64,000 bases of DNA, from assembly GCA_003952965.2 (NCBI GenBank), contig CM025851.1:23896107-23960106 (forward strand), in the 5' to 3' direction. The DNA comes from Morella rubra (lineage: Eukaryota; Streptophyta; Magnoliopsida; Fagales; Myricaceae). Positions 56,341 to 64,000 of this stretch are shown piece after piece. The notes under the pieces are model-generated. The model was not told the DNA's origin and did not search any database. It saw only the letters and a list, made by a program, of their open reading frames with translations. The position numbers and the translations under genes are program-made. Position 1 is the stretch's first letter. Every line of letters begins with the position of its first letter.

Positions 56341-57170
56341 ATAAGGTATAAACCCACAAAATTACAAATTAATCCATAAGATAAAACAAAGATATTAGTG
56401 AACTACATAGTCTATTTGAGCATGTAACACGTTGTGGTTAGTACTAATTAATCAATGATGAAAGAGACCAAAATAGATTAAGGGACTTGTTTTTAACAGA
56501 ATCCTTACCACATATTGCAACTTTCTTTATTTAAGGGATTAATTTGTAAATTTTTATATAACGAGGATTGTGGATTTGTTTACGCCAATATATAAATACA
56601 TGAAAGGTATATAGCGCCTTGTGGTATACGGGTCACACGTGGAGATTGAGAGGAGCTGGGCAAATACGGGTTGAGGGATAACTAGACCTATCCAACAGAC
56701 AATATATGATGAAGCTAGCAACTCATATTTTTTTTTTCTGAATATCCAACAAACAATATATCTAGGAGCAAATTTTCTCTCTAAATAATGCTGATAGGCT
56801 TTCATTGCACATTGGAACTATATTATAAAATATCGTAAAAAATGAAATCAACTACAGAACCAAGCAAATCGGGTTGCTAAATCAAGACTAACAGGACCCA
56901 ACATGGGTAGTATATCACAAATGCTCCATACCGAAAAGAGAAAACGGTGGTCGAACACGGTAGGCGGCGGTTACCAAAAAACTATAAGTGCAGCGTACAG
57001 AGGAAAGCGCCAAGCAATTCGAACATAATGAAACCCACTGGAGATCAACGAAAGCCACAGGGACCAACAAAGTCCACGAGAAGGCTGATACAACCAAACT
57101 AAAAAACAACATAGCTCGTCAAAAAGTCTAAAACAAACACAACAACATCCTACACCTAAAGACCGAGCCA
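56341..57170. other. Intergenic DNA, no gene seen
   Basis: AT-rich sequence with short open frames lacking motifs. Confidence 0.45.
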
Positions 57171-57180
57171 TAGGTGATGT

Positions 57181-57301
57181 TTTTTTTTTTTGTGGTCAAC
57201 GGTGGCAGCAGGCATAGCCTGCGGAAAAGGGGCGTCGAAACCCGGAAGTCCCCTCCCTAAGGGGAGGAGGTAACCACTGAACTAACACTCGGGGTTGGAT
57301 C
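57181..57301 (-). mobile_element. tRNA-derived SINE
   Basis: On the minus strand a box A-like tagttcagtgg (complement of 57274-57284) is followed by a box B-like gggtttcgacgcc (complement of 57231-57243). A poly(A) tail (plus-strand T run from about 57180) ends the element. These are the internal RNA polymerase III promoter and tail of a SINE. Flanking taggtgatgttt occurs at 57171-57182 and 57302-57313. Confidence 0.82.
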
Positions 57302-57313
57302 TAGGTGATGTTT

Positions 57314-58519
57314 ATTAGAATCAAAATCTTCACTTTTTAAAAGAAATTTTTCATAAAGTAACATTTCAAAACCAAACAACAAAATCTTAAAATTTTCACA
57401 CAAATTTTAACTCCATCACACCAATTTCAATATTTTTTTATTGAAAAAATATATCAAATATTCTTTCATCTTATTTTTTAACAAACTCATTTATTTACAT
57501 AGCGTTTAGAAACAAAATTTTATGGTAAAATTTTAGGAGTCGATAAAAAGGTGAAGAGAGAGAATGAAAATTAAACTATCAAAATTTTCTCCTAGAAACT
57601 GAAAATTCTTAAAATTTTTGCTTGCCAAACATTACACCTCCATTTCTCGAAGCAAAAAAGAAAGAAATCAAAGCAATGGATTGATTTTTGTACAGATCCC
57701 GACCACCGTAGGCTATGCCAAGAAAGGAAGGTGAGGCGAGAGGAGAGCTAGAGCTGCTCCCGCCCCCAGAGTCTGAGTGTAGGACGGGGCTTGCGTGCGG
57801 GTGTGGTAGAGGTTCTAGAGAGAAGGCCCTGCCTTTTTCTCATTATATTGTTTTGAGCTTTTCAAGCAACTCGTATTAGAAACCACAAAAAGAAAAGGGA
57901 AATAGGTGTGGTTGCCAGTACCAATAAATAAATCTACCCTCGTCATTGGGTTGCCTTCAGGAAAAATTCTAAAACTGTGTGGATTAAATGCACAAGTCTT
58001 GAGTTCGATGTCTCAAAAGAATTAGACCAGAATTAACGTAAGTGGAGGATGTAGGAGCAATGGGTCTTACACTAGCCTCTTTAAAATTTACTTGTATGTT
58101 AGGTAAGTCTATTTCATGTAGAATTTATCTTGTTATTAAAATGTTAAATAAATAAATGAATGAATAAGACTACTCATTGAAATTTCAATTGCATCTTCAT
58201 TATTTAGACAAGATTTGCACCAAATAGAAATAAGCTCATTGCCGCCTAAGTGAAGGTTTGTTCAAGCTTGACATGACTTTAAACATAGCATATTAGTTGA
58301 TTACTTCATTGATATAGACTTGTTAGAAAAAAAGTAGCACCAAGTGACTTCGAAAAGAAAGTTAATGTAGCCACAACTTGAAAAAATGAAATGGATTTAA
58401 GTCATAACACATGCCTCTTGATCAAGAGGCTATGCCATTCGAATACTATATCATTTTCAGAAATTTGTACTTTGACTTATATCTCTTTTTATGAGATTTT
58501 TTTACAAGCAGCATATTGT
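57314..58519. other. AT-rich intergenic DNA, no gene seen
   Basis: Contains A/T tracts and a short GC-richer patch near 57720-57830. No coding or repeat boundary is recognised. Confidence 0.4.
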
Positions 58520-59820
58520 CACTACAAGAAAATAGATCTTAGGAGACAAATTTTTGGGTGCCAAACCAAATTTTGTCACCTAAAGTCACATTTCCCTAAC
58601 AAAACATAGTAATCGTCTGGACAGGTCCAAACACCGTTTGGACATATTTGTGGTGTGACAAAATATAGGTTGTTGCAAATGAGTGACGATTAGTATCGTT
58701 ACAAATATTTCATATCCGTCCGGACAGGTTCAAAAACTATTTGGACGGATATCTTGGTGGCAAAATACAAATCGTTGTAAATGAGTGACAATTGGTATCG
58801 TTACAAAGTTTTCATTACCGGATAGATCTTTAACACCATCCGAACCAACTTTAGGTAACGAGTAACACTCGTCGCTAGTTAGAGACACATTCAAAATCAT
58901 TATCCATTCTTAACTCCATCCAGACACGATAATGTATCTCCCGACGGCAAAAAGGATAACACGTTTGGATGCCCACAAGTTGTTCGTAGAGGCTAGAGTG
59001 CTTCTTCAGTGAATGGTGTGATTCCACGTTACATAATTTCACACATGTAAAGTCGACACTGTCCATACCATCACCATACTGTCCAGATGCTAGTAGGTTT
59101 TGGAACATTTTTGAATCTGCCTTAGATACATATTTAATGAGGTTTCATTTGATTGCACCACGTGTAAATCTAACTGTTACACATTGTCCGAACAGCTTTC
59201 AAAAGCCTGCAAACACTAAACTGGTAACTTAAAAACAGACAAAGTTGTCAAAATCACACTCTCATCCATTTCATTTCGATTTTCTCTCAACCTTTTCTCT
59301 TTAACTTCATAAATTTTTTCGATATTTCAAGACCTATACTCACAAGGTCAGGTAACACCAACTTCGTGGCTTTGTATTCAATTTTCATGCATTTTGATTA
59401 TTTTTAGGGGGACAATATGGTTGTTTCAATTTTGTGTTCATCGAATCCCCGTCCAAACAGTTTTATGGTCGTTAGGACAAAGTTATATGATAATATTGAC
59501 TTTTTCAATTCAAACGTCTTGTTTTTTATTCGTCTGGAGAGTATGACTATACGTTTAGACAAGTATTTATTAGAATCGACATCGTTTGAATGGTGTTTGA
59601 TGGTGTTCGAATGGTGTTTGTTAGCCCAAGGTTGTTTTGCAAACAATCCATATTTAATTTTGTTGATAACAAAAATTCTAAGTTTTGAAGGCTTTTAGAT
59701 TTTACATTATCAATCCACTATTTTCTAAGATTTATTTCAAAATTTGAGGTTATCTCTCTAAAATATTTCTAAGTGCACTTGAACACCATTACAGAAGTTG
59801 ATAAGATCAATTTTTCATAT

Positions 59821-61138
59821 TGTAGGTGTTTAAAGAAGTTTGGAATGGATTGGATGCTTTAAAGTTGTTGTTTTTTTCTCTCCAGCACTTATAAGTGTCG
59901 ATACATTGCATCATAGTGTCGACACATTGCACTTACACCAGAGAGCCCAACTCTAAAATACAAAAATTCACTGTCGACAGCATTTTCAGACTAAGTGTTC
60001 AATGTGTCGACACATTGAAGGCTATATGTCAATACATTGCACTGTCTCCCGAGAGATGAAAACATGGTGTCGACACATAGAAGACAATGTGTCGACACAT
60101 AGTGCGAAATTGCAGATATCCTGGAAACGATGCCAGATCATCCAAAATGTTTAAAAAAGTCTTTTAAACCCCTCCAACGGTAAAATGAAGCCACTTGATG
60201 ACCGTTGAAGACCTAGGGGCTATAAGAAGAACGAGATGGAGAGAGAAGGAGCAGCTCGATCATCATCGCAACATCTAGAGAGAGAAAAAGCCAAGATCCA
60301 AAGAAATCCATTTGCTGATTCCTTCAAGTCCAGAGCTCTCATTGTCAAAACTTCTCCTCTTGCTCATCATTGACGACTTTGCCTTCAAAGGGAGAGAAAT
60401 TTATTGAAGAAGAGGGAAAACACTTGCTATTACTCTTGCCCTAACTTCTAGAGAGAGAAAGTGCTTTGAAGAAGAGGGAAAACCGCATCTACCAAAAAGG
60501 CTTGTGCTCACATCTTCCAAACTTTAGATTTCCTTTGATAATCTTGTCTTCTTGCACTCTATTGAGCTTTCCACTTGCTGATTTGGCTTAGAGAGCCATT
60601 CCACATGTTTTGTGCTTTTCATTGGCTTATTCGGCTTAGAGAGCCATTCCTTATTGTACCCATTATTTGTAAAATACTTGAGTGTTGGGTAAACACTTGT
60701 CCTACTTGTGAGAGTAGAAGAAATCCCTTGGGTTTTGGGATTTGTGAGAGAGTTGAAAGCGTGAGCTCGCAAAAATGCTTTGTAAAGGTTCCTTAGCACG
60801 CCGGAAGCTAAGGTGTATTCGCTATTTGGAGAATAGTGAAGGAAGCCCAAGGAAGTCAATAGCCTTGGGGGTGGACGTAGGCAAGTGTTGGCCGAACTAC
60901 CTAAAATTGCGTGTCATCTCTCTAACTCTATCGCTCTTATTATTTGTTTCATATCCATATTTGTTGTGTTTTAAGCTTTATCATTTATTGCTTATAGTTT
61001 GCTTAGCCTTAAACACTTTTAGACCTGCATCTTTTTTTGTTAAAAAGAAGTATTTTCCAGATCTGCTTTTTATCAAAAAAGGGTAAAATTTTTGTTAAAC
61101 CCAATTCACCCCCCTCTTGGGTTGTTATTTAGACTCAC
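59821..61138 (+). mobile_element. LTR-like block inside the putative CACTA element
   Basis: It begins tgtaggtgtttaaag and contains a leader-like region (ctataagaagaacgagatgg near 60220, and a ggacgtaggcaagtgttggccgaac phrase near 60873). It ends near aattcacccccctcttggg (61104). These phrases are familiar from LTRs of plant SIRE/Maximus-type or Athila-type elements. No target duplication or primer-binding site was found. Confidence 0.45.
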
Positions 61139-61153
61139 AGTGTTTGTCAGGTT

Positions 61154-61545
61154 ACTCATGGATCGATCTGGGAAAAGTATCACAAAGGTCGAGGCACAAA
61201 TAGAGCGACTGGCTTGAGCGAATGCTATGGTAGTGGAGTTGAAGGATAGTATTTGGACAATGGTGGAGCCGACATAGACGTTATGCATGGATATCAATAC
61301 CCGTTTGACCATTCTGGAGAATAATTATGCTCTTATGGGGGCAAGTTTAAGGGAAGAAGTGATTGTTATGCGGAACGAATTGACTTCCATGACAGGACAC
61401 GTGTCCCAGTTGTACCAGTCTCTCAGTACCGCTTCGAACACTAATCAAACGGGTGGATAACATGTAGGAGCGATTGGAGCATGTTTGTGACACCATCAGA
61501 CAAGATCTCAATGAATCAGCTCATCCTTATGATCGAGACTAGTTT
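61154..61545 (+). pseudogene. Decayed helical-protein coding remnant
   Basis: From an ATG near 61158 a plus-strand frame reads through several stops as a long helical, possibly coiled-coil segment (MDRSGKSITKVEAQIERL, LTILENNYALMGASLREE). It resembles gag or accessory proteins of plant transposons in style only. Confidence 0.35.
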
Positions 61546-63196
61546 TTTCACTATTATTCACTTTATGATTATGTTACTGGCTTGTACAAGACTTTATGAT
61601 TAGTTTTCGGCTTGTAGTAGACTTTATGAGTATGTTTTTCGTTTGAGATTTCCATCTTTGATATTTATATCAATTATGTTTTTTCATTATTTTAAATTTA
61701 TTAAAATTTAAACGAACAATTAGTACAATTAAAAGGTCAGTTAGTACAAGTGCTAAGTTAATTGAACAACGTTTAACTGATTTAAATTAATTAAATTTGG
61801 TGAATTAAATCAATTAAATTTGGATCAACCATCCGCACTCTAAAGAACCGTTCGGACGAGTAACTTCAGACCCATTCGGAGGTTCACATTACCAGTGCAT
61901 GACTTACACGTGTTTAATGAGCATGACGGTTACAATTAAAAAGCGTTTTGAATTTCATTCAGATAGTACTATGCCTGTTCGAACAGTGACATAGCTGCCG
62001 CATGGCTCACACGTGTTTAATTAGGATGATAGTTGAAAACCGCTACACCGTCCGGACAGTAGGATTAAGCGTCCAAACGATTCGTGACATTATTCAGCCA
62101 AACATGGGCTTCCACGATACACAATGTCAGGAGAAGTTTGTTCAATGTGTTTCTAAGAGTCTAGACACATTTAATGTTTTGAACCATTTTAAACAATTCG
62201 ACGTCTGACATTTAATACGGTCGAATTTCATTCGGCCTAGTGTCTTGGTAACCATCTGAATAGTTAATGAAATGTCTGAACGCCTTTGATGGATATTTGA
62301 TATACGAACAAATTCGTATTTTTCATTTTCACTCTCATTTCCTTTCCAATTTCTCCTCTCTCACACGTATTTTCTTCTCAAATTTTTATGCAAACTACTT
62401 TATTCAAGGACTTAATCATGTTCATGTAAGATTTATTCAATTTTAGCATGATTTTAACCAAAAAAATCTTGTTTTTGTAAAGTTTTACATAGAAAATTTC
62501 AATCTTTTTTTTGCCTACTACGTTGTGTTTTTTTATTGATTATTTTATAGACATTGACTGTGCTAAGTGTTAAGAATGTTTTGAATGCATTTTTGCATCA
62601 TTTGGTTGTATATTGAGGATTGTGGGGAAAGTGGAGACCGGTTGCCATGATTGAGTTAACTCGGTAATCTTCCACGACGCTTTCGAACAGCTTTTGATAC
62701 TACGCGGACGTGGGGTCATAGGTTTTAATTAAAATGCAAGCATTTTAGGTTTGTTTAGACGTCGTTCCAACCTGTTTCAGATCCATATTTATATTCATTA
62801 GGAAATTTTTTTTTCATATGTAATTCATCTGGATGTCTTTGGTGAGCTGTTCAAACGTCTAGGTTAAAAGGTCATCGTTTTCACTATGTTAGAATTTAAG
62901 CATATCGTTTAGAAATCTATTTGGACGCCGAAACTAAGGCGAGGGGATGCTTTTGTAAAAATGTCATCGTTTTAAAGGCATCTGCACGATTGTTCACACC
63001 CGTTAGGACATTTCTTTATGTAAACGGTGATGTTTTCTCCAAAGTGTTTGATGTCTATGCTACTCGTACGAACAAGTGTTTAATTGTGCGAACAGTTCTT
63101 ATTCGTCTAAACACTTTTTTTCATTTGTATGAACGCTTTTGCTTTCCTTGTGAACGCCTTTGCTAACTGTGCAAACACTTTTTGGCAGGTTAAAAA

Positions 63197-64000
63197 AACA
63201 TGACCAAGCGTCAACTCATTATGGGTGATGCTTCTAGCAGCCAAACAAAACCTGATTCACCTTTATCAATTGAGAAGTATTAGGCCCTTATATTATCATG
63301 ATCAATCATTATTGAGTGATGAGTCATCCTTACAAATTTCAACGACTTTGTCTTTGAAGATCGAACGCTTCCTGAGATTATGGCAACTAAAGTTTGGACA
63401 CAACACTTGCAGCAGACAGTTGTGGCCTCTATGGATATGGTTCGAGAGTTTTATGATGCGGTTCTTTTGGTGCTCAGCATCTTGGATGTTGCTTGGGAGG
63501 TCACCATCCGCAACACTAGGGTTATGTTCTTGCCGGATGAGTTAGAGAGGTTTATCGGCTATGAGAGGCCTGCTGGTGCTTTCCCAGTGATTGGGCTTCC
63601 CAAAAAGGACTGGTCTCCTTCATATGGGGTATTTGGGATGATTATGAGTCCTAGTACAGTAGTGTCGGAAGGTTGAAACATTTAGCATGGATAGCTGCTT
63701 CCCTTCTGGTGCATCATGCATTTCATCTACGCATATTGCATCAACCCGAGGAAGCACACTAAGGAGTGTGTGATTGGAAGGGGCCAAGCTGATATTGCTA
63801 GTGGAATTTGGGATACCAGTTGATCTGGCTATGTATATCTACATCACAGTCCAAGCAGAGTCCCTCTTTCATGAGTTATTGGCGTTGTTGTAGAGACTTC
63901 TACTGGCACAGTTCCTTTATGCGATGCTGGTACCCAAGGGTGCTTCAGAGTCGAAGGGAAACCCATTTCAGCCCATCAGTAAGACCATATTGTATCGTTC
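63197..64000 (+). pseudogene. Transposon-type protein remnant, runs off the window
   Basis: Frames at 63225-63545 and 63380-63676 overlap; the latter reads MDMVREFYDAVLLVLSIL and VMFLPDELERFIGYERP. That pattern is like the 'putative plant transposon protein' domain, where VREFYAN and an IN..L segment are usual. Stops at 63677 and later show decay. The assignment is from memory of the pattern. Confidence 0.4.

Larger units (their letters stand above)
58520..64000. mobile_element. Putative CACTA (En/Spm) element, continuing past the window
   Basis: cactacaagaaaa at 58520-58532 is a typical CACTA terminus. It is followed by many degenerate copies of gtccggacag, cgtttggacg and gttcggacg from about 58610 to 59620, and again from about 61840 to 63170. 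Such arrays resemble the subterminal binding sites of CACTA transposons. The other terminus is outside the window, so full extent and target duplication cannot be seen. Confidence 0.5.

Noticed and set aside
57181-57301. A tRNA gene
   Set aside because: Box A and box B-like sequences are present, but no cloverleaf fits, and the poly(A) tail plus target duplication identify a SINE.
1-64000. CRISPR array, bacterial operon, rRNA or organelle DNA
   Set aside because: No regularly spaced identical repeats, no bacterial gene order and no rRNA or organelle genes. The content is plant nuclear.

Overview
The window looks like nuclear DNA of a flowering plant, most likely a eudicot. It is AT-rich, has short GT-AG introns, carries Ty1/copia, Ty3/gypsy, LINE, SINE, hAT, Mutator-like and CACTA-type repeats, and holds a plant-type ATL RING-H2 gene. 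There is no sign of bacterial operons, rRNA or CRISPR. Species cannot be named from the sequence.

Layout. 1-7.4 kb: AT-rich intergenic DNA with a MITE-like element, a small non-autonomous hAT element (1995-2601) and degenerate LTR-type sequence. 7.0-14.1 kb: a decayed copia element (its 3' LTR starts at 12994) split by a 4.2 kb hAT element (7429-11627) with a perfect 8-bp target duplication. 14.1-17.5 kb: a 500-bp Mutator-like foldback element and a 2.5 kb solo LTR (14940-17459, TSD gtttc). 17.5-20.4 kb: an intact single-exon ATL51/52-like RING-H2 ubiquitin ligase gene on the minus strand, with duplicated blocks beside its 3' end.

22.2-55.9 kb: one large minus-strand host gene. I assembled 19 exons by hand (CDS 22262-55856, 1527 nt, 508 codons plus stop). 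The frame stays open across all 18 junctions and every intron is GT-AG. The predicted protein has an N-terminal coiled coil, an Ig-like (A9-type) domain and a conserved C-terminal domain. Nearly all the mobile DNA between 23.4 and 50 kb lies inside its introns. Intron 17 (11.5 kb) holds two copia elements, a probable solo LTR, a MITE and three LINE insertions. Intron 16 holds two nested LINEs. Intron 15 holds an almost full-length 5.9 kb LINE with a 14-bp target duplication. Intron 9 holds a copia fragment. The LINE insertions all have their tails on the gene's sense strand; the two copia elements are antisense to it.

56-64 kb: AT-rich upstream DNA with CCAAT-containing repeats, a tRNA-derived SINE with a 12-bp target duplication, then a CACTA-like terminus at 58520. 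From there to the window end the DNA is strewn with degenerate gtccggac/cgttcggacg motifs, interrupted by an LTR-like block with a cluster of palindromic gtgtcgacac motifs, and ends in decayed transposon-type coding sequence.

The two host genes are independent of each other. The strongest result is the multi-exon gene hidden among the transposons.
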